In this document: piece by piece, positions 1 to 9,768 of the stretch
Position numbering within the stretch: position 1 is the first letter of the stretch
How the letters are laid out: each line of letters opens with the position of its first letter
Assembly: GCF_001045445.1 (NCBI RefSeq)
Contig: NZ_LFNF01000005.1
Location: 124,001 to 188,000 of the forward strand
Source of the DNA: Chryseobacterium sp. BLS98
GTDB lineage: Bacteria; Bacteroidota; Bacteroidia; Flavobacteriales; Weeksellaceae
Length of the DNA: 64,000 nt
Reading direction: 5' to 3'
Program-made: the position numbers and the translations under genes
The notes under the pieces: generated by a model
Database searches by the model: none
Told to the model about the DNA's origin: nothing
What the model saw: only the letters and a program-made list of their open reading frames with translations

Positions 1-1272
1 CCTTTCAATCTGGGACTTGCCGCTTTATCCAATCCGATTTCTGAATTAAAAACACTTTTCCTTGACCAGAGAGACGGTTTCGACTGGCATCCGGGATTGA
101 TGATCGACCACGTAACACTGCAGACGCCTTTTCTATGCGACTGTGTATCCATGGCAGATCCAACCAATCCTTTAAGCCTTCTGAACTATCTGAAAGAAAC
201 GAACCGACTGTATAAATTCTTTATCAGGGAAGATTTTTTCATTCCGAGAAAAGAGTATAACCGTTACTGCCAGTGGGTCGTAAGCCAGCTGCCGCAGTGC
301 CGTTTCTCCACGCAGGTTGTGGATATTGTGTATGAAGACGGATTATACTTAATCACAACGGTTCACACCAAAACCCAAGAAACAGAAGTTTTCAGAACAG
401 AAAGACTGATCCTAGGAACAGGAACACAGCCGCATATACCTTCATTTATTCCGAAAGAAGATTCACGTATTCTTCATACAAGCTCATATTTGTACCGCAA
501 GGAAGAGCTTCTGGCACAGGGCAAGAAAATTGCGGTGATTGGTTCAGGCCAGAGTGCAGCAGAGGTTTTCTATGACCTGCTTCAAAGCCGCGATGAAGAC
601 ACACAGTTGGGCTGGTATTCTCGTCCGGACCGTTTCTTCCCGATGGAATATTCAAAACTGACCTTAGAATTGACTTCTCCTGATTATGTAGATTATTTCT
701 ATGGCAGAGACGAATCGGCCAGAAAAACAATTTTAAGCAAACAGCAGGCACAGTTTAAAGGAATCAATTATGACCTGATCAATGAAATCTACGATTTTAT
801 CTACGACCTGAATATCGATAATGCTGATCCTAATCTGAAGATTATTCCAAACAGCCAGCTGGATAGAGTAGATAACAGCGATCCGAACCGTTTAACTCTT
901 GAATTCACACAACTGGAGCAGGAAGTTCCTTACGAACAGGAAGCTGATTATCTGGTAGTAGGAACCGGATACCGTTACCATGAACCTGCTTTCCTGAAGA
1001 ATATCCAGTCCAGAATTAAAAGAGATTCAAGCGGTTTATTTGCTGTGAACAGGAATTATTCTATAGATCATAACGGCGGCGAAATTTACGTCCTTCATGC
1101 GGAAGTACATACCCACAGCTATATTTCAACAGACCTTGGAATGGCTGCGTACCGTAATTCCTATATTATCAATGACATATTAGGAAGAGAATATTATAAG
1201 ATCGAAAAGAAAATAGCATTCCAGGATTTTGACGTTGAAAAACATGCCGTGATGCCCACTGCGAAAATATAA
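1..1272 (+). CDS. L-lysine/L-ornithine N-monooxygenase, 5' end cut by window
   Basis: FAD- and NADPH-dependent N-hydroxylase that turns an amino group into a hydroxylamine, the first step toward hydroxamate siderophores. The frame is open back to base 1, so the FAD-binding GxGxxG start lies outside the window. Visible are the family stretch WHPGLMIDHVTLQTPFLCD, the NADPH-binding motif IGSGQSAAEVFYDL near base 540, and the C-terminal block VVGTGYRYHEPAFL followed by HTHSYISTDLGMAAYRN. The mature family is about 430-440 residues, so only a short N-terminal part is missing. It sits 6 nt upstream of an IucA/IucC gene, which fits siderophore assembly. Whether the substrate is lysine, ornithine or a diamine such as cadaverine or putrescine cannot be read from the sequence. 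It resembles IucD/AlcA/PvdA-type enzymes. Confidence 0.9.
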   Translation, partial: PFNLGLAALSNPISELKTLFLDQRDGFDWHPGLMIDHVTLQTPFLCDCVSMADPTNPLSLLNYLKETNRLYKFFIREDFFIPRKEYNRYCQWVVSQLPQCRFSTQVVDIVYEDGLYLITTVHTKTQETEVFRTERLILGTGTQPHIPSFIPKEDSRILHTSSYLYRKEELLAQGKKIAVIGSGQSAAEVFYDLLQSRDEDTQLGWYSRPDRFFPMEYSKLTLELTSPDYVDYFYGRDESARKTILSKQQAQFKGINYDLINEIYDFIYDLNIDNADPNLKIIPNSQLDRVDNSDPNRLTLEFTQLEQEVPYEQEADYLVVGTGYRYHEPAFLKNIQSRIKRDSSGLFAVNRNYSIDHNGGEIYVLHAEVHTHSYISTDLGMAAYRNSYIINDILGREYYKIEKKIAFQDFDVEKHAVMPTAKI

Positions 1273-1278
1273 GAGACA

Positions 1279-3093
1279 ATGAACACCAATTTAAATAAAA
1301 CAACCATCAGTCAGGAAATATGGCTCCAGGCCAACAGGGATCTTATGGCCAAAACCATTGCAGAGCTGATGCATGAAGAAAGGCTGAAACCTGTTGAAGT
1401 TCTTCAGGATGAACAGGGATTTACTGTTTTTAAGCTTGAAACAGGAATTGAAAATATAGAATACAGCTTCCGCGGACAGGAAAGAATGATGGATTACTGG
1501 CATATTGATAAAGACAGCATTCAGAAAATTACGGACGGCGTATCGTCTGTCGTTCTGAATATCCCTGAATTCTTCCTTGAAATGCAGACCGTATTTGATC
1601 TTGATGCCAATACTTTAGCAAGATATACCGAAGAATTGCTGTATACTTTATATTGTGATGCCTTAATCTTATCCAGAGGCGTGATGTCTTCAAAAGACCT
1701 GGCATCCAGCAATTACCAGACGGTAGAACACCAGATGACCGGGCATCCGTGGGTAATCGTAAACAAAAGCCGTTTAGGATTTTCCCCGACCGATCTTGAA
1801 ACGTTTGCTCCCGAAGCAGCACAGGATTTAAAAGTGCTTTGGCTGGCTGCCCACAAAGAAAGGTCTGCTTTCCAGTCGCTGGAACATATTGACCAGGAAG
1901 AATTCTACCGTTCCGAAATGGGGAATGAATTATTTGATAAATTCCAGCAAAAGCTGATCAGTGAAGGAAAATCCGTTCAGGATTATAATTTAATTCCAGT
2001 ACATCCATGGCAGTGGGAACATAAACTGAAGATTCATTTTGCAGGGGATATTGCTGGCGGTATTTTAATACTGCTGGGAGAAGGAAATGATATCTACAGC
2101 CCGCAGCAGAGTATCCGTACGTTATTCAATATTAATCATCCTGAAAAAAGATACCTGAAGACTGCTGTTTCTATTTTAAGCACGGGAAACATCAGGGGAC
2201 TATCACCCAAACAGATGAAAATTGCTCCGGCTATTACAGACTGGGTAAAAGGCCTGATTAAAGATGATGCCTACCTGGAAAACAAAGGAACCATATTTTT
2301 AGGAGAAGAAGCTTCTATTGCCTATCTGCATCCCCAATACAGTGCCATTGCGGGAGTTCCTTACCAGTATAATGAATTTCTTGGAGCTTTGTGGCGTGAA
2401 AGTGCCTGCAAATATTTAAAAGAAGACGAAGAAATGTTCACCATGGCTTCACTGCTTTTTGTGGATCAGAATGGAGTTCCTTTGGTTCAGGCTTTTGCAG
2501 AACAGGCCGGAATCAGCATCCAGCAGTGGATTACAGATTATCTGGATGCTTATCTTACGCCGTTGCTTCACATTTATTACACCCATTCTCTTTGTGTAAC
2601 GCCGCATGGAGAAAATATCATGGTCGTGTTAAAAAACGGAGTACCGCAGAGAATTGTCATTAAAGATTTTGTAGATGATATTGTCCTGACGACAGAAGCA
2701 CGAGAAAAACTTCCAGATCATCTGGCAGACGGACTGATCCAGTCTTCTAACAAGGAAAATGTTCCGTTGTCTATTCTTCTGGGTGTTTTTGATGCATTCT
2801 TCAGATATTTATCCAATGTTCTGCATACGCATTCTAATTTTCAAGAAGAGACCTTCTGGACGCTTGTTCACGACTGTATAGAGAACTATAAAAACCATAA
2901 TCCTCATCTGAATGAGCGGTATGAAAAATATGACCTGTATGTTCCTACATTTAAAAGGTTCTACATCAACAGTCTTCGTTTGAAAAACAACGGCTACAGT
3001 GAAAATAAAGCATTTGCTATTCCAAAAAAAGACGGTGCACTGCCGAATCCTTTGTATCAGATTGCGAATAAAAACTCTGTAGCGACGGTATGA
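1279..3093 (+). CDS. IucA/IucC family NIS siderophore synthetase
   Basis: ATP-dependent, NRPS-independent siderophore (NIS) synthetase. It adenylates a carboxylate and condenses it with an amine or hydroxylamine partner in the cytoplasm. At 604 residues it has the normal family length. Recognisable family motifs are TGHPWVIVNKSRLGFS in the N-terminal half, IPVHPWQWEHKL mid-protein, the nucleotide-binding stretch KTAVSILSTGNIRGLSP, and the C-terminal HGENIMVVL and VIKDFVDDI, followed by a FhuF-like C-terminal region. It lies 6 nt after the monooxygenase and overlaps the MATE gene by 4 nt (ATGA), so all three are probably translated together. With the hydroxylase this suggests a hydroxamate product. 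The NIS subtype (A, B or C) is not decided here, although a DesD/AlcC-like role is the simplest reading. Confidence 0.93.
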   Translation: MNTNLNKTTISQEIWLQANRDLMAKTIAELMHEERLKPVEVLQDEQGFTVFKLETGIENIEYSFRGQERMMDYWHIDKDSIQKITDGVSSVVLNIPEFFLEMQTVFDLDANTLARYTEELLYTLYCDALILSRGVMSSKDLASSNYQTVEHQMTGHPWVIVNKSRLGFSPTDLETFAPEAAQDLKVLWLAAHKERSAFQSLEHIDQEEFYRSEMGNELFDKFQQKLISEGKSVQDYNLIPVHPWQWEHKLKIHFAGDIAGGILILLGEGNDIYSPQQSIRTLFNINHPEKRYLKTAVSILSTGNIRGLSPKQMKIAPAITDWVKGLIKDDAYLENKGTIFLGEEASIAYLHPQYSAIAGVPYQYNEFLGALWRESACKYLKEDEEMFTMASLLFVDQNGVPLVQAFAEQAGISIQQWITDYLDAYLTPLLHIYYTHSLCVTPHGENIMVVLKNGVPQRIVIKDFVDDIVLTTEAREKLPDHLADGLIQSSNKENVPLSILLGVFDAFFRYLSNVLHTHSNFQEETFWTLVHDCIENYKNHNPHLNERYEKYDLYVPTFKRFYINSLRLKNNGYSENKAFAIPKKDGALPNPLYQIANKNSVATV

Positions 3094-4493
3094 GAAAGTT
3101 TCTGCATCTTGTAAAAGAAGGCTCTGTATTTGCATACGGAGCTATGGCGGGGGAAAAAGTCGAGCTTACTTCAGGCAGCATCAACCGTTCTATCTTCAGC
3201 CTTGCCATTCCTATGGTGATGGAGCTCGTGATGGAATCTGTTTTTGTCAGTATCAATCTTTTAATCATTGCAAGATTAGGAGATAAGGTCCTGGGCCTTG
3301 TAGGAATTGCAGATAACTATATCAATTTTGCCAATGCGATTGCCATTGGTTTGGGTATCGCTGCTGCAACACTGACGGCCAGGAGAGCAGGAGAAAAAGA
3401 CAAGGAAGGTATGAGCCGGACTGCCCACTACATCATATTACTGGCTGCGGCTTTTGCTTTACTGATTGGTGGTTTGTCATTCCTTTTTGCAGGAGAAATC
3501 ATCAATTTCCTCGGATTCAATACAGGAATCGTGGAGAACGGTCTTTTATTTTCAAAACTGGTCTTTTTAAGCATCGGTCTAGTAATTCTACGTCTCTCGA
3601 TTAATGGATTGTTCAGAGGTGCCGGAGATGCGGATCTTGCGATGAAGTCTCTTTGGCTTTGTCATATCTCCAGTATGATCTTTGCAGTGATTCTGGTCTT
3701 CGGGTTAGGCTTTATTCCTGCTTACGGATTGATGGGACTGGCGTATGCTACCATTTTATCCAGATTAATGGCGGTTTTATACCAGTTCTTTATTCTTCTT
3801 ACCCGCAGGACAAGTGTCAATATTCTTACGAAATTCCACGTTGACCTGCCTTTAATCAGGAAAATACTGAAAATTACTTTTGGCGGGCTGGTTCAGTACA
3901 TTATTCCTGCTTCCAGCTGGCTGATCATGGTGAAGATTATTGCCACCTTCGGAACTACGGCACTGGCAGGCTATATTATTGCCCAGAGAATTGCCTCTGT
4001 TGCTACAATGCCTGCCTGGGGAATAGGAAATGCCGCCGGTGTTCTTACCGGACAGAATTTAGGAGCCGGAAATCCGGACCGCGCAGAAAAAACAGTATGG
4101 AGAGCCGGAGGAATCAATATGACATACCTGATACTTGTTGCCATATTCTGGCAGTTTGCTGCAGGTTATGTAGTGACTTTCTTCACTAAGGAAGCCGATG
4201 TAGCCCGATATGCCGTACAGTACATCCACGTGGTCTCTATGGCTTATCTCTTACTGGGCTTTACAATGGTGATCAGCCGTGCACTTAATGCTGCCGGCAA
4301 TATTATGCAGGTAACGCTGCTGTACATGATCATGTTCTACGTTATTCAGCTTCCTCTGGCGTATCTGCTTGGTATAAGACTTCAGTGGGAACTGAAAGGA
4401 ATATTTACCGCCATCGTTTCTTCGGAAATCGTACTGGCTGTTTTATTCTTAATGATCTTCAAAAATGGTAAATGGAAAACTATAAAAATTTAA
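3090..4493 (+). CDS. MATE family efflux transporter (putative siderophore exporter)
   Basis: Multidrug and toxin extrusion-type inner membrane transporter of 467 residues with about 12 hydrophobic segments in two similar halves, for example SIFSLAIPMVMELVMESVFVS at the start of the first bundle and a matching bundle from about residue 260. The start overlaps the synthetase stop by 4 nt. A roughly 28-residue polar stretch precedes the first helix. Its place inside the siderophore operon suggests that it exports the finished apo-siderophore across the inner membrane; this is inferred from context. It could also belong to the polysaccharide-exporter-like MOP branch, but the length and pattern fit MATE best. 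Confidence 0.9.
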   Translation: MRKFLHLVKEGSVFAYGAMAGEKVELTSGSINRSIFSLAIPMVMELVMESVFVSINLLIIARLGDKVLGLVGIADNYINFANAIAIGLGIAAATLTARRAGEKDKEGMSRTAHYIILLAAAFALLIGGLSFLFAGEIINFLGFNTGIVENGLLFSKLVFLSIGLVILRLSINGLFRGAGDADLAMKSLWLCHISSMIFAVILVFGLGFIPAYGLMGLAYATILSRLMAVLYQFFILLTRRTSVNILTKFHVDLPLIRKILKITFGGLVQYIIPASSWLIMVKIIATFGTTALAGYIIAQRIASVATMPAWGIGNAAGVLTGQNLGAGNPDRAEKTVWRAGGINMTYLILVAIFWQFAAGYVVTFFTKEADVARYAVQYIHVVSMAYLLLGFTMVISRALNAAGNIMQVTLLYMIMFYVIQLPLAYLLGIRLQWELKGIFTAIVSSEIVLAVLFLMIFKNGKWKTIKI

Positions 4494-4494
4494 A

Positions 4495-4740
4495 ATGCAC
4501 ACAACAGACGAATTTTACGAAATTATCGCATCAGCAATCGCTGTGAAAAAGGAACTGGTAGATGAGAACTTAACGTATCAGGAAATCCCTGAGTGGGATT
4601 CCATGTCGCATCTGCTTATTGTGGAAGCTTTGGAGCAGTTCTACCAGGTTAAGTTTGACTTCAACGACATCCTTGAAATGGGAACCGTTGGAAAGATCCG
4701 CGAAAAAATGAAAAAATACGATGTACTCGTAGAAAACTAA
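4495..4740 (+). CDS. Acyl carrier protein in siderophore operon
   Basis: Small acidic carrier protein of 81 residues. The phosphopantetheine attachment site is Ser36 within EWDSMSHLLIVEAL, the classic DSM/DSL motif at the start of helix II. It starts 1 nt after the MATE stop and ends 4 nt before the adenylating enzyme gene, so carrier and activating enzyme are made side by side. This suggests that an acyl or aryl group is activated by the next gene product and held as a thioester. Carrier proteins are not needed for standard NIS chemistry, which makes this gene notable here. It differs in context from housekeeping fatty-acid AcpP, which normally lies beside fab genes. Confidence 0.9.
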   Translation: MHTTDEFYEIIASAIAVKKELVDENLTYQEIPEWDSMSHLLIVEALEQFYQVKFDFNDILEMGTVGKIREKMKKYDVLVEN

Positions 4741-4744
4741 GTAT

Positions 4745-6133
4745 ATGAAAATTTTAGAAAATGTAATTGCCAACAGGAACCTGTTGTTTACAGATGCTTC
4801 CAGCGGTGCCACCACGCCCGTTGGAACGCTGTACCGGTCTTTAGGCCTCAATCCTGTAGAAAAAGGATTGATCTTTTTGTACAATGACAACCAGCTGCCC
4901 AGTGTTGAGGTCCTTCTCAATTTCTATAGAACAGCTCATGCCATTGCTGTTCTGGGACAGAAGCTGCATCCTGAATTCAAAGAACGCCTGGAAGCAGAAT
5001 ACCGCCCGAAGTATATCTTTGACCCCTCAAGAGAAGAGGTTGAGGGATATGAACTGAAGGAATTCTCGGAAACGGTGAAGATCTTTGCTAAAAAAGATTA
5101 TCAGCCGGAGGTGGTTATTCATCCCGAAATCAAGATCCTGCTGAGCACTTCCGGTACCACCGGAGTTCCGAAACTGGTCAAACTTTCAGATGAAAACCTT
5201 TATCAGAACGTCATCAGCATCCTTCAGTATATGCCGATCCAGGGAACAGATGTAGTTCCGCTTAACGTACCGATTAATTTCGTGTACGGTTTTTCAATTT
5301 TTACCACCAACTGTATGCGGGCGGGAAGAATAGTTTGTACGGACAAAGACATCATGCAGAAAGCTTTCTGGGACGAAATGGAAGAGTATGGCTACAGCAC
5401 GCTTGGCGGTGTTCCTTACCTGTATGAAAACCTGAACAGAATTGGATTCTTCAGAAAAGATAGCGCCAGCCTGAGATACATGACTCATACAGGAGGCGTG
5501 ATCAATGCTGAGTTGAGAAAAACTATTTTCAACTATTGCCATGAGTTTGAAAAACAGTTTTTTGCCCAGTACGGACAAACCGAAGCCGGCGGAAGAATGG
5601 CTTACCTTACCACAGACGGTCTTCTTGAAGAAGAAACTTCGATAGGAACTCCTGTACACGGCGGAAGCTTTGAAATTGATTCTGAAACCGACGAACTACT
5701 TTTCTTACATTCCAGCATCAGTGGCGGCTATGCCAATAAACTGGAAGATCTGGCTACCTATGAACAGCCTAAGCTTCTTCGTACCGGAGATACTGCCAGA
5801 AGGGGCCATAACGGACTGTACTATATTACAGGAAGAATCAAGAGGATTATGAAGCTTTTCGGGATCCGTCTCAACCTGGATGAGGTAGAATTTATCCTTA
5901 AAAATGAACTGGAAGGAAATACAGTGGTCTGTCTGAATGGCAATGACAAAAAGATCATTGTTCTGTATGACAACAAAGAGATAGACCCCCAGGTCATTAA
6001 GGAAATTATTAAGAATAAACTGCGCATCAATCCGCAGTATGTAAGCACCGAACATATAGAATCATTCCCATTATCACAAAACGGCAAAATCAACTATCCA
6101 CTGCTTCAAAATTTACAGCATGAAAAAATTTAA
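4745..6133 (+). CDS. AMP-binding (adenylating) enzyme, acyl/aryl-activating
   Basis: ANL-superfamily adenylating enzyme. The P-loop-like core motif LLSTSGTTGVPKLVKLS lies near residues 135-150, followed by FAQYGQTEAGG (the YGxTE motif), the hinge region LLRTGDTARRGHNGLYYITG, GRIKRIMKLFGIRLNLDEVE, and the C-terminal catalytic lysine region PLSQNGKINY. At 462 residues it is somewhat short for the family but keeps both lobes. Inferred role: it adenylates a carboxylic acid and loads it onto the carrier protein encoded 4 nt upstream. Its substrate is unknown; no salicylate or 2,3-dihydroxybenzoate synthesis genes are visible in the window. The 3' end overlaps the receptor gene by 14 nt. Confidence 0.88.
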   Translation: MKILENVIANRNLLFTDASSGATTPVGTLYRSLGLNPVEKGLIFLYNDNQLPSVEVLLNFYRTAHAIAVLGQKLHPEFKERLEAEYRPKYIFDPSREEVEGYELKEFSETVKIFAKKDYQPEVVIHPEIKILLSTSGTTGVPKLVKLSDENLYQNVISILQYMPIQGTDVVPLNVPINFVYGFSIFTTNCMRAGRIVCTDKDIMQKAFWDEMEEYGYSTLGGVPYLYENLNRIGFFRKDSASLRYMTHTGGVINAELRKTIFNYCHEFEKQFFAQYGQTEAGGRMAYLTTDGLLEEETSIGTPVHGGSFEIDSETDELLFLHSSISGGYANKLEDLATYEQPKLLRTGDTARRGHNGLYYITGRIKRIMKLFGIRLNLDEVEFILKNELEGNTVVCLNGNDKKIIVLYDNKEIDPQVIKEIIKNKLRINPQYVSTEHIESFPLSQNGKINYPLLQNLQHEKI

Positions 6134-8558
6134 AACCCCTATATTACTTTTATTACTTGTCAGCTTCCCGCTGTTTATTTCTGCCCAGCAGAGCGAACGT
6201 GTTAACGGGAAGATCATGCTGTCTGAAAAAGCGCCTGTAAAGAATGCACTTTTAAGGTTAGTGAATACACCTTATCAGGCCAAAACCAATAATTTAGGAG
6301 AATATCACTTTGATAATGTGCCACCGGGAGAATATACGTTTCAGGTGGTTTTGAATGATATTGAACTGATGCGTGAGCAGATCCGCATTGAAAAAGATGT
6401 CTTTGAAATTCCGGTTATTTATACCTCCCAGGAAAATAATGTCATAGAAGGAATCACAGTGTATGCCTTCAGCAGAAACAAATTTCTGGACAGAGACAGT
6501 ATTTCAATCTCAAAAATGCCATTGAAAAATATAGAAAATCCGCAGTTCTATACAAGCATTAACCGGCAGATTCTGAAAGAGCAGCTTATCTATGATGTTT
6601 CGGACGCCCTGAAAAACGCTCCCGGTATTGTGAAAATGCAGGGAAGTGCAGGAAGAGCAGGAGACGGAAGTTTTTATTATAATTTAAGAGGATTTCCTAC
6701 CAGGGTTTCTATGGTAGACGGAGTTCCTGCAACAACCAATTCAGAAATTGATCCTGCGGATATTGAACGTATCGATGTCATCAAAGGGCCTTCCGGAACT
6801 TTGTATGGCGGTGCGGTAAACTCTTTCGGAGGACTGATCAATGTAACGACCAAAAAACCAAAAGATTATTTCGGAGGAGAGGCTTCGTATCTTTTGGGAA
6901 GCTATAACCTGAACCGTGTGACTGCCGATATATACGGACCTATTACCGATTCAAGAAAAACACTGTTCCGTTTGAATGCCGCTTATCAGTATCAGAATGG
7001 ATTCAGGGATTCTGAGTTCAGAAAATCTATGTTTGTGGCTCCTACATTCAGCTATCAGGTGGATGACAGGCTGAAATTCAGCCTTGGTGCACAGATTTAT
7101 ACCTATGAAGGAACGAACACCCCGATTATCTTTTTACCAAGAAACAGGCAATTCATCGCAAGAACTCCGGATGAACTCGGATTTGACTGGAAAAGGTCTT
7201 ATTCCAATAATGACATGAGCCTGAAGGCGCCTTCCATTAATGTTAAAGCTGAGGTGAATTACAAAATTTCAGATCAGTGGAGCTCCCAGACTTTGGTCTC
7301 GAGAAATTATAGAAAAACAGAAGGCTTGTATCAGTATCAGTTTATGAGAGGAGCTACAGATAACCTTTTGGAGCGTAATGTACAGTGGCAGAACGGGGAA
7401 GGCGCGTCTACCAGCATCCAGCAGAATTTTAACGGAGAATTTAATATAGGAACCATTAAAAATAAACTGCTCGTGGGGTTAGATTATTTAAACCAGTCTC
7501 AGAATAATAACCTTTCTCCGATTGTTGTGTTTGATTATATTGACGGGAAGAATCCTACAGCACCAGTGGTAGCGCCTGTAACGGGAACATACGGTAATAT
7601 TTCCAAAGATCTGGCATTGCAGAAAATTCAGACTTCTTCGGGAGCATTAGTGAGGAATACTTCATCAAGCAATATATATGGTGCTTACGTTTCTGATGCA
7701 GTTTATATTACAGACCGGTTGATTGCTTTGCTGAGCTTACGTTTTGATCATTATGAAAGTAACGGACAGCTTGACCTGAACACCAATATTAACACAGGAA
7801 CATTCAACCAAAATGCATTGTCTCCGAAATTCGGTTTATCCTATCAGATTCTTAAAGACCATTTGTCAGCCTATGCCAACTATATGAATGGTTTTAGTAA
7901 TGTAATTCCTGTTGCACAGCCGCTTGTAGACTATAGTGGAGATTTCAAACCGCAGAGATCCAATCAGTGGGAAGTCGGATTCAAAGGAAATCTTTGGAGA
8001 AACAAGGTGAATTTCACGCTTGGATATTATGATATTCTGGTCGATAATATGTTAAGAATCGAACCAATTGTCCGGGACGGAAAAAACTATAATGTAACGA
8101 TCCAGGACGGAGAGCAAAGAAGTAAAGGTTTCGAAATTGAAACCATTCTGAACCCGATTCAGGGTCTGAACATTATGGCTGGATATTCTCATAACGACAG
8201 TAAGTTTGTAAGAGCTGCCGCTAATGTGGAAGGCCGCCGTCCGTCATCTTCAGGTCCTGCCAATGTATTCAATTCATGGGTGAGCTATGTTCTGCCAATC
8301 AAAGGGCTTTCAGGTCTTGGTTTAGGTTTTGGAGTCAACCGTGTGGGTGAGCAGATTACTGTAGATAATACCACTACCGGGCAATTTACTTTCCCGGCTT
8401 ATACTTTAGTAAATGCTTCCGTGTCTCTTGAAAAAGAACGATACAGATTAGGATTTAAAATGAATAATTTAGGGAATGTACAGTATTTCGCAGGGCAGGG
8501 GGTGATAGTTGCCCAGATGCCGCGTAACTTTGTTGCGGAGGTAACTCTTAAATTTTAA
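6120..8558 (+). CDS. TonB-dependent siderophore receptor
   Basis: Outer-membrane receptor of 812 residues. It has a signal peptide ending at about ISAQQ (residues 1-22), then a carboxypeptidase-regulatory-like beta domain (about 25-105) typical of Bacteroidota receptors, then the plug (about 145-255) with DALKNAPGIVKMQG, FYYNLRGFPTRVSMVDGVP and ERIDVIKGPSGTLYGG, then the beta-barrel ending in the outer-membrane signature VAEVTLKF. It takes up a ferric siderophore using TonB energy. It overlaps the adenylating enzyme gene by 14 nt and is followed after 1 nt by the PepSY gene, so uptake is made together with synthesis. It is probably iron-regulated, but the operon promoter lies outside the window. 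Confidence 0.95.
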   Translation: MKKFKTPILLLLLVSFPLFISAQQSERVNGKIMLSEKAPVKNALLRLVNTPYQAKTNNLGEYHFDNVPPGEYTFQVVLNDIELMREQIRIEKDVFEIPVIYTSQENNVIEGITVYAFSRNKFLDRDSISISKMPLKNIENPQFYTSINRQILKEQLIYDVSDALKNAPGIVKMQGSAGRAGDGSFYYNLRGFPTRVSMVDGVPATTNSEIDPADIERIDVIKGPSGTLYGGAVNSFGGLINVTTKKPKDYFGGEASYLLGSYNLNRVTADIYGPITDSRKTLFRLNAAYQYQNGFRDSEFRKSMFVAPTFSYQVDDRLKFSLGAQIYTYEGTNTPIIFLPRNRQFIARTPDELGFDWKRSYSNNDMSLKAPSINVKAEVNYKISDQWSSQTLVSRNYRKTEGLYQYQFMRGATDNLLERNVQWQNGEGASTSIQQNFNGEFNIGTIKNKLLVGLDYLNQSQNNNLSPIVVFDYIDGKNPTAPVVAPVTGTYGNISKDLALQKIQTSSGALVRNTSSSNIYGAYVSDAVYITDRLIALLSLRFDHYESNGQLDLNTNINTGTFNQNALSPKFGLSYQILKDHLSAYANYMNGFSNVIPVAQPLVDYSGDFKPQRSNQWEVGFKGNLWRNKVNFTLGYYDILVDNMLRIEPIVRDGKNYNVTIQDGEQRSKGFEIETILNPIQGLNIMAGYSHNDSKFVRAAANVEGRRPSSSGPANVFNSWVSYVLPIKGLSGLGLGFGVNRVGEQITVDNTTTGQFTFPAYTLVNASVSLEKERYRLGFKMNNLGNVQYFAGQGVIVAQMPRNFVAEVTLKF

Positions 8559-8559
8559 T

Positions 8560-9741
8560 ATGAATTCTACACTGAGAAAGACAGCATATCAGTTACATCT
8601 ATGGCTCGGACTAACGTCCGGGCTTATAGTTGTAATAATGGCAGCAACAGGATGTATTCTCGCTTTTGAAAAAGAACTGAAACATGCCATACACCCGGAG
8701 AAATATTTCGTTAAAACCATCAGAAAAGAAAAATTACCGTTTTCTGTCCTCAAATTAAACGCGGAACAGGCTCTGCCGGACAGTCTGAAAGTGAGCAGGG
8801 TAGAGATATCCTCGGATCCATCCGGAAGCTATGCATTCAGGTCATTAAAGATGAATGACGAAGCTTTCACTTACTGGGGCACTTATATCTATTATTACAG
8901 GGTGTATGTAGATCCTTATACCGGAAAGGTTCTTGACGTTGAAAATGCTAAAAATGATTTTTTTGAGATTGTCATGGATCTTCACCGCCGGCTTTTACTG
9001 GGTGAAAAAATAGGTAAGACCATTACAGGATATTCCACTTTGATATTGGCAATTATGCTGGTTTCCGGACTGGTGATCTGGTTTCCCCGCAAGATGAATA
9101 AGAAAGCCTTGAAAGGGATGTTTCTCATCAAAACATCCGCAAAATGGAAAAGAGTGAATTATGACATACACAATGTCCTGGGATTTTATGCAGTCGTCCC
9201 TTTACTTCTGATCACATTTTCCGCATTAATCTGGAATTTTGAAGGCTTCGACAAATGGGTTAAAAAAACGCTGAACGGAAAAGTAAAAACCGAACAGAAA
9301 GCCAAAAGCACCCTACCTGCCAAAAAGTTTTCAGACCCTAAAAATATCCTGGATTTGGTTGGAAACAGAGTAGAGAAAAGTCTGACAGATAAAAAATCAG
9401 CACTTATCAGCTTTCCCAAAACAGAAGAAGGAACTTATTATGCTGAGGTGACCTTCGGCAATAAGCAATACCAGAATGAACAGTTTAATTTTGATCAGTA
9501 TTCTGGCAAGATATTAAAACATCAATTCTATAATGATAAGAATATCGGGTACGGTACTGCATTAAGAGCAAGAAATTATGATCTTCATATGGGAAGCATT
9601 TTTGGACTGTCCGGCAGGATCCTGTATCTCTTCGCAGGTATCATTGCAGCCTCACTTCCCATCACCGGATTCATCATTTATCTGAACAGAAAGAAGAAAA
9701 AACCGAAGAAAAAGAAAAGTAAAGCTGTCAATTTTCATTAG
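8560..9741 (+). CDS. PepSY-associated TM protein, putative ferric-siderophore reductase
   Basis: Inner-membrane protein of 393 residues with about four transmembrane helices: one near residues 12-34 (HLWLGLTSGLIVVIMAATG), one near 160-180, one near 205-225 and a last one near 355-375. A periplasmic PepSY region lies between the first two, and the C-terminal tail is lysine-rich (NRKKKKPKKKKSK). Conserved histidines (HLWLG, MDLHRRLLLG, NYDIHN, YDLHMGSIFG) could bind haem or metal, as known for this family in siderophore loci such as FpvG/FoxB-type proteins. Inferred role: reducing ferric siderophore in the periplasm to release iron. It is the last gene of the operon. Confidence 0.88.
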   Translation: MNSTLRKTAYQLHLWLGLTSGLIVVIMAATGCILAFEKELKHAIHPEKYFVKTIRKEKLPFSVLKLNAEQALPDSLKVSRVEISSDPSGSYAFRSLKMNDEAFTYWGTYIYYYRVYVDPYTGKVLDVENAKNDFFEIVMDLHRRLLLGEKIGKTITGYSTLILAIMLVSGLVIWFPRKMNKKALKGMFLIKTSAKWKRVNYDIHNVLGFYAVVPLLLITFSALIWNFEGFDKWVKKTLNGKVKTEQKAKSTLPAKKFSDPKNILDLVGNRVEKSLTDKKSALISFPKTEEGTYYAEVTFGNKQYQNEQFNFDQYSGKILKHQFYNDKNIGYGTALRARNYDLHMGSIFGLSGRILYLFAGIIAASLPITGFIIYLNRKKKKPKKKKSKAVNFH

Positions 9742-9768
9742 ATTTAAGTCTCAACTGTTATATTCTTT

